From assembly GCA_013397935.1 (NCBI GenBank), contig VZRN01006818.1:4567266-4631265 (forward strand): a stretch of DNA of 64,000 bases, written 5' to 3'. Position 1 is the stretch's first letter. Each line of letters opens with the position of its first letter. Below are positions 52,599 through 64,000 of the stretch, piece by piece. The notes under the pieces are model-generated. The model was given only the letters and a program-made list of their open reading frames with translations. It did no database searches and was not told the DNA's origin. Made by a program: the position numbers and the translations under genes. The stretch comes from Dasyornis broadbenti (Eukaryota > Chordata > Aves > Passeriformes > Dasyornithidae).

Positions 52599-52637
52599 TT
52601 TTTTTTTGTTTGTTTGTTTTTGTTTTTTTTTTTTTTT
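52599..52637. repeat. T-rich tract with GTTT units
   Basis: Runs of T are separated by single G residues (TTTG repeats) and end in 15 T. Confidence 0.9.
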
Positions 52638-52964
52638 AATAGACTTACACTGTTTTCCTGACAGCCACTCACTGCCAACCTTACCTCTGTTGCTACAAGG
52701 CAGCTCAGTGGCTTTTACAGGGCACTGGAAATAAAACATTTTGTGTGCAATTCTGCCACTCTTACGCAATCAAAATTTCCATTAGCTCTTTAGAAGACAG
52801 TGGGAATATTTTCAGCACAAATATTACGGGATTTAACTCCTAGTTAACATATAATATATATTGGAAATTAAATAAATAAATCTACTTAAGTTCAGTCCAG
52901 TGGAGGACACTCAGAAAAAAATGTCCTGAATCCCTGCTGGACAAAACCGGCCGTTGTAAAAACG

Positions 52965-53056
52965 TTCTCCTTCTCCTTTTCTTTTTCCTTCTCCTTCTCT
53001 TTTTTCTCTTCCTTCTCCTTTTTTTACTTCCCCTTCCTCTCCCTTTTCCTTCCCCT
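52965..53056. repeat. Homopyrimidine tract, 92 bp with one purine
   Basis: Only C and T are present apart from one A at 53026, with recurring CTTCTCCTT-type units. The - strand open frame here is a Lys/Arg/Gly artefact of the GAA/GGA complement. Such tracts can form intramolecular triplex DNA. Confidence 0.92.
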
Positions 53057-55814
53057 ACGTGCATTTAAAGCTAAGTTACTGTAGCTAGGTAGACACACAT
53101 ATAGCCAGATGTAAGGGCTAAGGATTTTTGAGGTGTCTTCATTTACCAAAACAAACAAAAAAAAAAAGGTGCAGCTCTAGGGACTGAATTGTAGGAAGGT
53201 ATTTAGCACCATGAGAAACATTCGCTCAAGTGATACAAACAGCAAGTAATTTACAAGTCAGAGCTTCACTGTTGGCTGCCCCCCGTCTGTTATTCACTCT
53301 TAGTGTACAAGTGTTGCAGATCATTATGATGTAGGCACAGTGACATGCTTACAGTAAGTTTTCTCGATTGGTTTATGGAGACCTTTTCATAATAAGTAAC
53401 AATAATTCCTTTCCAGGCCTGAGGTTTATATTGAGAAAATTGTTACAGAAAAGTACAGCAGAGATTTTTTGCCTGGTTAGCAGTTCTTGGGCACAGTTCA
53501 AGGTAATGCAGAGGAATGACCAGCCAACCTGTCACAATTAGCAGGTGCCATCCAAATATCTCTGGAAAACTTCCCATCATGTGTTTTTGTGTGCACTAAG
53601 AATATATTTATTGAGCAAGGTGTGGTTTTAGGTTGCAGCGTATTATACAACCAGACAAGACAGAATTAAGTGAATGTACAAATTCAGAAAAGTATATACA
53701 GTTCAATTTCAGAGAGTGCTTTGTTTCTGTAACATTTGTCCTTAGCTCAGTAATTTAGTACCACTACCAAATAATACATCAGATACATTTTTCTTTAAAG
53801 CCAAGCTTTATATACTAGCAAGTTTCTCACTGCACAGCAGATACCATCAGACTCTGCCATGCACTAACTCTGCAACCCTTCTAAGTGTTCCCTTTAGACT
53901 TCGCTTGCAAACTGCTTTGCCACCACACTGCAACTGCTGCTGCTTGTGTTTCAAGATGGAACCTCCCTCCTCTTTGTGCTAACAGCTAAAAGGTGAAGCT
54001 GAATTTTACAAGGGAAATAAAACTCTCAATTTAATATTTCTGACATTTTAACAAGGACTCTCAGCAAAGTGGGATATATTCTAAAGTAGCTGGAAATTTG
54101 CGTAAATACAAATTTTTAAACGGTTTTAGATGCCCCATTTACATTGGGTTCACTGAGTTGCACTGCAGAGGATTATTAATTGAAAACTGCAGTTCCTTAC
54201 AGTCATTTGAAGTTTTTCTTCTTTTCTTGCATTGGAATGGAAATGGCAGGGCCATGCTGATTTTGCTTGGCTTATTTCTGATTTACAGAATACAGGTTTC
54301 TTACCAACAAGCAGCAGGTAGAGCAAAGAAAGCAATCCCATTGACTTAATGATGGCTCTTGCCTCCTTTCTTTCATGTTTCTCCTGTATCTCAGCCTGTG
54401 TGTAACAGGGCACAGGTCCTATCTGAGTCCTCTAAATGAATGTTATACTTCTAACACCATGGATGACACTCTTTCAACATTGCCCTGATTTCTCTCCCGC
54501 AAAATAAATGCTGAAACTCCCATTGGCCCATATGACGCCAGAAATGTCAGTTCTGCTGATATGATTATTGTCAGAGTGAATGGGAGTATCGTGAATTACA
54601 AAGGAAAAAGGACAAAGTAAAATGCTATAATTATGTGGCCCATTCAGCATCATTGGCTCCAGAGAAAATTAAGATTTATTTCCATGCGTGGTTCCAGTTT
54701 CACTCTTTCTGATTAGTAGTTATAGCTTGCTGTTTGGACATAATGATTTAATTGCAGATATGACATGTTGACTGGACGTTTTCCAGTTGCTGCTGGTTTG
54801 TCAGCATTATATCACTGTTGTATGTGAAAAAAGTCTAAATGCACCTTTTGGAAATTAAGGGCTGGAATTTCAGCTGCTGTACAGTGATAGGATTCCACTG
54901 AGTTCCTTCCCCAGGATTTTATGTGTTGACTGAGATAGTAGCCCCAAGAGACGGCAAAACACAGCTGAAGTGAATTCTTGCATTATGGCTTTGAAGTATG
55001 TTGCACATCTTTCAGGCTTTTTAAAACTTCTTTTTACCTATTTGTGAGTTTGAACTAGAAGCTAGCTAAGAAGTTCCTGGTAGTAGAGATTTTACACAAA
55101 AGTTACACAAGAGTTCATTCAAAGCAGCAGGAGGTGGGAATTATGATTGGATTAGTTAAACCTCATTGTAGCCCCATGTGGGCGCTTTCAAAACTGAAGT
55201 TAAATGTTATTTCCCTTTCTTTGATTCATGATTAGTGTTTTATTACTTGACATTTCTGAGTTTAGTCTACTTCAGTTCTGAGTGCAGTAACCACACGTAA
55301 GTTCTGATGACGGCTAACTAATTCACTGTAAAAATTAGCTTATTGATGAGAAATGACACCACCATTACTTAAACATTTGAAATGAATTTTTGATCATCGC
55401 TTTCAGAGAAATGCACTTCAAAACAAAATTCTTGTTTCCCTTAAATATGAAGCACTGATAATCTTTCTCTCAACTATATTCTGATACACCACTGTGTATC
55501 TTTTTGTCCAGTCTCTTTCCTAATACTTGGCACATACTTGGACAGGACACTGGCTTAGAAAGCCATTATTCCATCTTCCTCAATGCTGCCCCCAGCTGCT
55601 TGTTCCCATTCATTAATGGCCACCCAACACCGTTTATGCCAGCAGAAGAGTTTGCAGTCCTCTTTGGTAGACTTGATCCAGGAAGGAAGGGTGTCCTTAG
55701 TGCGGGATGTTAGATTCAGTTCTATACAGGCCATTTCACAGGCCTGGTCTGCAAAGCAGCATCACAAACAAGGGGAGGGGGCCAAGGAGCAGCAGAGGCT
55801 GTGGAGCGTTCTTA

Positions 55815-55856
55815 GTCTGGCTGTACCACCAAACAGTCTGGCTGTATCATCAAACT
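55815..55856. repeat. Tandem duplication of 21 bp
   Basis: GTCTGGCTGTACCACCAAACA is followed directly by a second copy that differs at three positions (GTCTGGCTGTATCATCAAACT). Confidence 0.85.
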
Positions 55857-57829
55857 GTAGCTCGAGGCAGAGACAGGAATGCATTTGATGCTGTGACTGT
55901 ATCGAAAACAGATGTGATAATTTTAGTACTAGGTAAGGACTATCTACATTGTCAGGCCTGCTATTTGCAGGCATGACCTTATCATCCTTATGTGCTTGCT
56001 ATTTCAGTATAATTTTGATGCTGTTTTTTTGTTATTGTAAGTTGAAATGCTTTTTTAGTTACTTATTTTCTTGGCTTGTGGATGACTTCTTTTTTTTTGT
56101 AGGAGAACACATTTTAATGCAGTAGTAGATTAAAGTATAGGAAGAATAGCAACATTTTTATCCTCTGGTAGAAACTGGGATGGAAATATATTCTATGTCT
56201 CTAGTGTATTCTGTAGGTTTCTGTGTATTTCTATAGGCAGTTTCTTGCTAGACTGCCTGCAAGCAGTTTTAGACACTGCTAGTAAAGCAATGTAGAAAGT
56301 GAAGCACTTGTTTGGCTTACTTGTCCAGGAAAAACCTGTTTTCCAGTCTTTTTCCTAGCTGGCATTGCAGTAGTGTTCTGCAATGACTAGTGTTCTGGTC
56401 TGATCACAGCTGTTCTTTCAGTTTGGAGGTAGCTCTGCAGCTTGACTCACTGGTACACATTAATTCTTGACACAAATAGAGTTAATCCCCAGCTAATTTA
56501 CCTTACACAGTGATGACCATGACCAGTGAGGTGAATTTCCCTACTCCTTATTTTGTACCCAGCTGCTTGACTGACTGCCCGGCCAGGAGGGTGGTCACTT
56601 CTCCTCCTCAAGGCTGTTTCTCAAGGCTTAGTTTGTTGTACAGCTGAAAATTACTGCCAATCTAGTTGGGTATTTTAGCTTTTCTATTTAGTAGTCTTCC
56701 TCTTATGGGATCTTCACTGTTTTGTTGCTTACTCGAAGTCCTTTACCACTGGCTCTCACTCCCTTGTTTGTCACTCACCATTGCAAACATATGCAGTACC
56801 CTCTGACCCTTGCCCAAGCTTTTTTATTTGAATGTTAGAGAATGTCAAGATAATATGTGACAGCAGCTTCGATGTTAGCAGTGTGAAGGAAGGGAGGAAA
56901 AAGGTGTGTGTTGCAGTCAGAGTCAGCGTCTGTCAGATGGTGTCTGGTGGCTTAAGATTAAGTATATAAATTTCTAGGAAAACAAACACACTGGATTTGA
57001 TACCTGGAGCCTTAGAGCCTGATTTCTACCTGAACTAAATGTTTTATTTGTAGCTTTAAATCTTTGGTGATATACAGTAGTCATGTATAAAACCATTGAA
57101 CAAGAACATACTGTAGGCTGAAGGGAGGAGTAGGAATGAAATACAAAAAAGCGAGGTAGAGGCAAGTCTGCTTTTCCTGAGCCTTGAGAAAGGAGGAACG
57201 TAGCCACAAGAATTCAAAATGAAAATAGTTTGCTACTTTTTCCTCACTCATATAGTGGAATTTTCCAGTTTTCTTTAGGAGAAAAATGAAGTTATTCAAT
57301 GTCAATCTGTTTCAGATCTCAGCACCAGTCATGTAAGTCGGGAGCTGTTCCTTCAGCTGACCAATCAACTTCATACAGATTAATTGAGAGAGGAGTTTAG
57401 TCCTAGCATTGATATTTCAGCTTCCGTTTATAGATCTTAAATCTGCCCTGAAAGTGAGGCACATTTGGAGACTTGTTCCCCCTTTATACTTGTTTAACCT
57501 TTTGGCATTTATCAGTCACTACCTTTTATTAGTTGTGAACATTATCTTGTTTGGATAGTGTGGTAGTTAATTTCTTTGAAACCAAGAGGCTTAGTTACTA
57601 GGTAATATTGCAAACAGTACTGCGAAGGAATGAAAGACTATTTCCTTTTAAATAATCTCCTTTTCTTAAAAAAATCTAATACAATAAAAAGTCTGCAAGC
57701 TTAGTCAATATAGTATTACTAAAAACATTTTTCAAAATCCTTTAGCATTTTTCACTGTTCCTACTACTGTTCAAGCTATCTGCTCCAGTTTTCAAGAAAT
57801 AAATTCAAAAGCATTGAGCCTTTTAATTC

Positions 57830-57844
57830 TTTTTTTTTTTTTTT
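57830..57844. repeat. Poly-T tract
   Basis: Fifteen consecutive T. Confidence 0.9.
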
Positions 57845-57974
57845 GAGGGGGATTAAGATTACTGTTTGATAACGCATTATACTGTAGTCTAAATCTGTTG
57901 GGATTTTTGGAAAGATCTTATGTTCTGGTTTTGCAGGAAATGGACTTTGTTTTAATGGTATCACAGATTCAGGC

Positions 57975-57993
57975 TATTTATTTATTTATTTTA
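57975..57993. repeat. TTTA microsatellite
   Basis: About four TTTA units followed by TTTT. Confidence 0.8.
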
Positions 57994-60900
57994 TGTTAAG
58001 AATTGCTAAAACATGTTAGAAAACTGAATTGTCTGATTAATTTTTTATTGATAGAGGTGAATGAATCATATCCCATTATTCTTTTTGACAAAGACTGGCT
58101 TCATGTTTTAATGCCAAGATACTAGGAAGACTATCACAAGAGGATACGTGCTGAAAATGTAAACCCAAATGATTATTTTCTTGTGTGTGTGTTTGATTAA
58201 TTTTCGTGTTAAGTGACAGTGCCCTGGGGTCTGCAAACTCTCTTCCTACTTTCTCCATGACAATGAAAAAATTTAGAGGCAGCATTACGGTGAAGGAGAG
58301 TGGAAGAGTTGTAGAAGAGCACTCTTGAGCCTGGAGTTGTTAAAGAGCTTTTCATGCCATCCTTTGTGCTCACACGTACTGCAGGGTTATAGCTGAAAGG
58401 AAGGTGGCTAGTGCATATCTCCATGCTCCAGCATACTCCAGTTGATGGAACAGCTTTTGTCGGTGATAGACTTGCAAGTTTACGATGGAAAGCAGCCTTG
58501 CAGCCAGATGGTTTTGGGCATATGTGTTTATGAATAAGTGGCTTTAAGTCACTGTGCCTCCTTTGGAGCTGTGCTGAGCACAGCTTTAGATTCAGACAGC
58601 TGTGTTTTCAGTGTCATCCTCCTTTTCTGTTCTCTGGCTTGCATCTCTCTTCTGTTTTTCTATGGAATGTACAGGCAAAGGGGTAGCTAATACTCCTGCC
58701 CTGGAGAATAATTGTGAATGAGAACATTTATTCTGCCCCTTTGCAAGCTGCTTAAGACTTAGATATGGATGCCCAGGAGGAAAAATGGATTATATTCCTG
58801 CTTGTTTCATCCTTAGAGCAGACAAGCAGGGTATGTATAGATCTTTGGCTCCTATTTTACTACTTCCTGATATGTATTTGATGCTGATATGTCTTTCCTC
58901 TTCCTTTTTAAGATGAATGCCTATCAGTGGAAGAGGAAGTGAGGCTGATCATCTGGTAATGAAAGTTCAGGCAGGGTCACAAAAACTATCCAAACTACCT
59001 TTGGTGCCAGCAGCTGGGGTGGCGGTAACAAAGTGTAACTTCACAGCAGAGCTGGGCACGGTTGGGTCTGGTGGAGTTCTCATTGTAACGTCTATATAAG
59101 CTCTAGGGTGGGGATATAGATCTGTAAAAACATGCGTGGCTTGGGGAGAGTGAAGTGGGGAACAGTAATGCACTGTGTCTTGCAGTGTCAAAAGTAGGAA
59201 ACAGCAGATGAAACCAGCAGACAGGCAGGCATTTGGAACAGGTACCACACAACAGATTGCTGAAGTGAGAGATGCTTTTTCATAAGGTGTTGCAAATGCT
59301 AATTTGTATAGGTTCAGAAAGCAACCAGCCAAATCTACAGAATTATTAAATGCAAGGATATTAATCTGCTTAGGATTTCTTGTGCCATGAAGTGCTGAAT
59401 GATGAAACAGCATTTGTAGGAGGTACCAGTGTATGCTTTTCTGGTTTTACACTGTTTCCAGGTGTCTGCTGCGGATTATTGTTGAAAACAATACATGAGG
59501 GTAGGAATAGGAGGATATTTGATGGGATCTGGTTCAGAAGCCTTTTGCTCTTGTGCTTCTGGAAAGCGTACTCAGATTTGAGGTTGCAATGTAGATTTAC
59601 TACTGAAAGCGTATTTTGATGCACACTGTCACTTAGCACTGCTTTTTGTATAGTATGCATTTGATAACGCTCCTAGTTTTATTCTGTGTTTATGGTCTTG
59701 ATGCAACTTTCATGAAATAATGACAAAATTGATGATTAAGCTGTATGGTACAAGCACTGTACCAAGATGTTGTGTTTCTCATCATACTTTCTTATTTCAG
59801 GATAGAGGTTAGTATTCGTTTTGTTTTTTTGATTTTTTTTTTGTGAGATAAATGTGTGAGAGTGGAGGATAATAAATTTTTAACTGAGTGCCAAGCCACA
59901 TTTAAACTTCCCTGTCTGTTTACTGGGAGGAAAAAAATCCAAACCAAACAAAACCGAAAAGAAAAGGGCAGAAGCATTTAATCTCTTTGCAGTCTTTCTG
60001 AACACAGAATGTAAAAGTCATATATAATGTCTAATGGTAGATTGGTAAACAGAATTATTGCTTGTATGGAGTCCTCAAGTGTTCCACCCATTTTATTGTG
60101 CTCTATAACGATTCTGAAAGAATCTCTCAGAAGGACCAATATATGCAGCATTTTCTAGTACTGCTTAAAATGCAGATCATATATTTGTTGTTATTTACCT
60201 TGTCCCACTTTTGTTTATTCCTGTTTTAGCTTTCTAATTTGCAATTCAACTTCTTTAGCTTTGGAAGCTATTGAATGTTTCACTATGCCTTAAATGATTC
60301 TGTATTTTTAGACAAAATGGAAGCACAGTGTGCTATAGGTGCAGCCTATATCTTATTGTCTTTTTTCAGAGTTAGTCTCGTGACATTGTTAAGACTCAGC
60401 ACTGCATTTACAGAGTCAGTGTTCTCATTTAGCCTTCCTAGTCTGTGATTAAATGGGAGTTGTTGCTTGTTTTACTATGAGTTGGCTGACAAAAGCTAAA
60501 TCTGTCACAGGTGCTACAATTTGTGTATCAGAAAATTTGCTTTCCAAATACTAATTATTCCCAAAGTATCTTAACTTCACACAAAGCACAGATAACACAG
60601 TCAGCAAATTTGTCCCAGTTTTATCATTGTGCAGTAAATTAGGGTTTGTCTTCTACCACTGTGTAAAGTGAAGATGGTAGAAATTCAGTTGCAGGAGAAC
60701 CAGTTGATGTACAATCTCTGATCTGTTTTATTCATGTAATTCTTCCAATCAAATGCTTGAAATGTATGTTATTCAAATAATCATTGCCGAATTTCACTTT
60801 TGTTATTGAATGAGCTGTTGTCAAGGGACATAGGATGGTGGGAAAAAACAATTTTGTCTCTCCAGAAATCATTAAAAATAGGGAGTGTTTTATGCCTGAA

Positions 60901-61721
60901 AGACCTAAACCTAAGCTGGTCACATGCTTAAACTATTAATTTGGGAAATTATTTTGATGTGACGTAAACTTACTAGGAATTATCTTCCTGGTTGTTATGG
61001 GAGAAGAATGGACCTTCAGTTATTGAAACTGTGGCAGAATGAAAGCATTCAGTTGATAACCTAAGACTCTTGAGTCATGAAAACACACATGTAGGTACCT
61101 GTGCACAAGCACAGAATTGTGTTCCTGTCACGTCTCCTCCACTGCACCCTGTCGTGGACAGCCTTTGTGATAACCTGGTACAGCCCTAGTTGCCGGTATG
61201 ATGTATTTTGACATTGGAGGGCCAGGATCCCCCTAGATAAGTTTGTAGTTTGTAGTTCAGATAGGCTATTGCTCAGTTAAATCTTCTGTGATGAATCCAG
61301 CTGTCATCCGAGTGAGCACATTTTTGACACTAGACAAAGCAGAATGACCTGCTAAAATAGCAACTGGAACTGTGTTTCAGCATCTTCTGCTTTCATTGCC
61401 AAGAATTACCTAGGAACCCCTCCAAAGGTTAGATGTATTCTAACTATATATTTTCAAAATATTTATCTTACAGAATGAATTATGCAGAAAAGGAAGAGCA
61501 TTAAATGTTGTAAATGAAATTTTTAGCAATAATTTTTGCATTGCAAACTAGCTTAAGAAACTGTTTATTTATTCCCTTAGGATGAACATATTGTATATTT
61601 CTAGATTTCTAACAAATGCAAACATTGATGTGATTTAACCTGTAATAGCAGTGATGCACAGCTCTAGTTGTTTGGCTTGTGTATAGTAATACTGATTTGT
61701 ATTTTTATTTTATTTCTGTAG

Positions 61722-61787
61722 GACTATTTAACCATTCACAAGTATGGCAATGCAGCCAGAAATGATCTCTGGAACACATTGTCAAAG
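61722..61787 (+). CDS. TRHDE: TRHDE exon, DYLTIHKYGNA segment
   Basis: This 66-base, 22-codon exon starts after TTATTTCTGTAG and ends AAAG before GTAAAA. It reads DYLTIHKYGNAARNDLWNTL and ends SK. The pattern Y-L-x-x-x-x-Y-x-N-A-x-x-x-D-L-W is the standard M1 sequence that follows the KGA helix and leads into the later helical domain. It continues the previous exon exactly, in phase 0. The final Lys corresponds to Glu in the mammalian protein as I recall it. The coding sequence carries on beyond the right edge; no later exon lies in the remaining 2.2 kb. Confidence 0.9.
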
Positions 61788-64000
61788 GTAAAATGCTTTA
61801 ATCTATTGCACTGAGAAACAGAAATTTGCTATTGTATTTTTCTTTGTGAGATACAGAAGTGAATAGTGCATATTGAGATCTTACAGAGCAAATACAAAAA
61901 CTGATGCAAAGAAATTCCCTTTGCGTTAACCTAGTGGCAACATTAAAATATGAGTTTTGTAGCATTTCTATTCTTTGGTATGTTAGAGTATATTTCCCTG
62001 CATGTGTTATGTCACAGATGTGCAGTGAAAGATACTTCATGGAATCTGCTATCACTGCCTTCAGTAGCAGCACGCTGGGGCCCATGAGCTGGAAAGTGCT
62101 GGAAAGCATGTGAAAATGCTGAGGTTTGGCATTTCCATCTCGTGTGTTTGGGATTTTGCATGGAGTTAAGATTTTTGTGAAGGACAAAACTATTAAAGCT
62201 TTAAAGTTTGGTGTAAACAGAACTTACATGTAACATTTGGCATGCTGTAGAGACTTATGTTGCCTTGGCTTGAGTTCTAGAGCCTCGTCGAGGGATCTGT
62301 AATGGCAGACTATAATTTTTGAAGGATGAGCGAAGCAAGCCTTAATTTGGGGCTAGTCTGAGGTAGTCGGAGTCTTCTCCAGAAATAAGGGCAGAGTGCA
62401 AGGCAGTGTGGAGCGCAGTCAAAGAGTTTTGGCACAAGTACCAGTTCAAACCATACAAAACATCTCGTTGTGACTATTGACACCACAGCAAGGATTCAAG
62501 AAATCTGCATTTATCTAGACAAGCAGTAAACATGTAAACTAGGTGTCCAAGATCTGATTGTTCTCCCTGAGTCTTCAGCTGCCCATTCACAGACTTCTAA
62601 CAGCGTTTACCTTAATTTATCCTACCTGGCTTCCAGCTGCCCCATGAGAAGCATGTTGGTTGTAGGTATACCAGTTATGACAGAATGTGGTGAATATTTT
62701 AGGACATGTCATTTGACATGAGGTGAACAGGAACAACAGGAGTCCCAGGAATCTAGTCAATCTAGTCAGGAGAGAAAAGAGGGTAATTCACTTGGCTAGC
62801 CACTACATGATTATTTTATAATAAGCCTGAACCACTGACTGTTGACTAGAGACTTGAGGTAGTTGTTCAAATACAGGCAACTAGTGCCAGATTAGGTGCA
62901 GTAGAATGTTCAAGACATCCAGGTGTTTCTAATCAATTTAGCATAAGATATATGGGGAAATCTGTGCTCTTCTGGAGTGGCAGGTAAAGGTCAAATGAGA
63001 TTAGTCACCTACATGTGGGCAGCTGAGTCCTATGTCTGTACTGACTGCTAATGAGAGTTGAGACATGTAGCATACAGTCAGGCTTTTAAATCTATGTGTC
63101 AATCTGTAGCTGAATGTCACTGCAAAAATCATTCTTGCTTTCCTCTGTTAAAGTTTCTGGGACAGTTCTGGGTGATGGGAGGTCGGAGGAATGAACGTTG
63201 TCTTGAAAGAACAACAGAATCCACAGCTAATAAAGTAGAACAAAAATGAGACTGTGTTCTGGTCCATAAGCACTGTAGCTATACTGTGTGCTCATATCTA
63301 CTGTTGCAGCTAATAATTCCGTTTGCCTCAGCTGTAAATGCGTTTGTTGCCAGCCCCTTTGTTCCTAATGCAGTGCAATTGCAGCTTCAGTTCTGAAGAC
63401 ATCTTCTGCTTGTTTTCATCAGAGGTTGCTCAGTCTGTGATCTTGAACTGTTCGACAGCTAGGAGCGTGTACATCGCTGAAGAACAAATGATGCCCCTTT
63501 CTCCTCCTATCCAGTCTCATCTCCCACGATGCCACAGTCTCTCTTTGTGTTTCAGATGAAAATCCACTCGTAAAATAGCATTTTTATTGACATATGGAAT
63601 CAAATATGAACACATTAATCCTCCATGTGTTGTGACAGGTGCAGTTTAAGAAGCAGCAGGGGATATCCTGGTATACATAGCCTCACTTTGGACATAAGGA
63701 ACAGTATTTTCAAATAACCAATCATTTGATTTTCAGAACTGAGAATCCCTGTGTTTTTAGAAATTAAAGCCCTTCAAATATGCCTTATTATAGATGCCTA
63801 GATCAACTAACACTGGGTCTCTTTTTTAACCTTAGCTGGTTAAAAATATCTACCCAGTATTTCTGTGGCTCTTGTTTTACAGGATTTTAACACGTTATTT
63901 CTTCTGTTACAGCAGAAGTACTTGACTGATGTGAGAAACATGACTTTCTGACTGTCCCTCTCCTCTCTGTCAAGATTACTCTACATTTATTTTTAAGATA
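61788..64000 (+). other. TRHDE: TRHDE intron, 5' part, continues past the window
   Basis: The intron begins GTAAAA. In the remaining 2.2 kb I see no acceptor followed by M1-like coding sequence and no repeat family. The - strand open frame at 61798-62187 shows no recognisable motif. Confidence 0.8.

Larger units (their letters stand above)
46991..61721 (+). other. TRHDE: TRHDE intron, 14.7 kb
   Basis: The intron begins GTAAGT and ends TTTATTTCTGTAG. It contains T/G-rich simple sequence (52599-52637), a 92-base homopyrimidine tract (52965-53056), poly-T (57830-57844), a TTTA repeat (57975-57993) and a 21-bp tandem duplication (55815-55856). No CR1 element, RNA gene or coding exon was recognised. 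The open frames near 58967-59413 and 59370-59660 look like chance. Confidence 0.85.
1..64000 (+). other. TRHDE: TRHDE gene body, internal part (five exons and their introns)
   Basis: The five exons at 14907-15061, 20896-21009, 32787-32924, 46925-46990 and 61722-61787 lie in order on one strand and read through as a continuous M1 peptidase segment. From the known family this corresponds to about residues 395-574 of the roughly 1024-residue type II membrane ectoenzyme that removes pyroglutamate from TRH (pGlu-His-Pro-NH2) outside the cell. The cytoplasmic tail, membrane anchor and N-terminal beta domain (upstream) and the C-terminal helical domain (downstream) are not in the window. I infer that the window is wholly intragenic because neither a preceding nor a following exon was found. 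The introns are large, as expected for this gene. Confidence 0.85.

Noticed and set aside
52882..53064. Lys/Arg-rich - strand open frame
   Set aside because: It is a direct translation of the homopurine complement of a simple-sequence tract.
58967..59413. 148-codon - strand open frame
   Set aside because: No recognisable motif, no exon borders noted, and overlapping open frames on the other strand; probably chance.
14907..61787. Assignment to laeverin (LVRN) or aminopeptidase N
   Set aside because: Laeverin carries HAMEN and APN carries GAMEN, with different sequence around HEXXH. The KHPYAAMENWG and WWEDVWLKEGFAHYF sequences fit TRHDE throughout.
1..64000. CRISPR arrays, operons, tRNA or rRNA genes, CpG-island promoters
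   Set aside because: None seen. The texture is that of vertebrate intron, with split exons, CR1 elements and low CpG.

Overview
The window is AT-rich vertebrate intronic DNA carrying five short protein-coding exons of one large gene on the + strand. The exons encode a continuous stretch of an M1-family (gluzincin) zinc aminopeptidase that I recognise as TRHDE, the thyrotropin-releasing-hormone-degrading ectoenzyme (pyroglutamyl-peptidase II). CR1 LINE fragments are the only clear interspersed repeats, which points to a bird. The subfamily flavour of the longest copy suits a non-galliform (neoavian) bird, but that is inference from memory of consensus sequences.

Layout: 1-14906 is the 3' part of a long intron. 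It holds a 4-base assembly gap after a poly-G run (351-354), a 1.2 kb antisense CR1 (2005-3210) and a short sense CR1 tail (4296-4462). Exons follow at 14907-15061 (exopeptidase motif and HEXXH zinc site), 20896-21009 (third zinc ligand), 32787-32924 (substrate-side Arg and catalytic Tyr), 46925-46990 and 61722-61787. The introns are about 5.8, 11.8, 14.0 and 14.7 kb, and the last visible intron runs off the right edge. All five exons have AG/GT splice borders. After the first exon's 2-base split codon every junction is phase 0, so the exons join into 179 whole codons without a stop, frameshift or indel relative to the known enzyme. No upstream TRHDE exon was found between 1 and 14906 and no exon after 61787, so the whole window appears to lie inside the gene.

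The introns contain a further CR1 tail (24183-24563), two probable ancient LINE fragments (39830-40200 and 45767-45825), simple repeats, a 92-base homopyrimidine tract, and a few unidentified open stretches that look coding-like. Those stretches are 497-817, 3626-3887, 8053-8271 and 23450-24115 on the - strand, and 27425-28432 on the + strand. They are candidates for decayed retrocopies or nested exons and are unproven. No RNA gene, promoter, CpG island, CRISPR array or complete mobile element was seen. I found no convincing undescribed system; the most useful leads are the unidentified coding-like segments.
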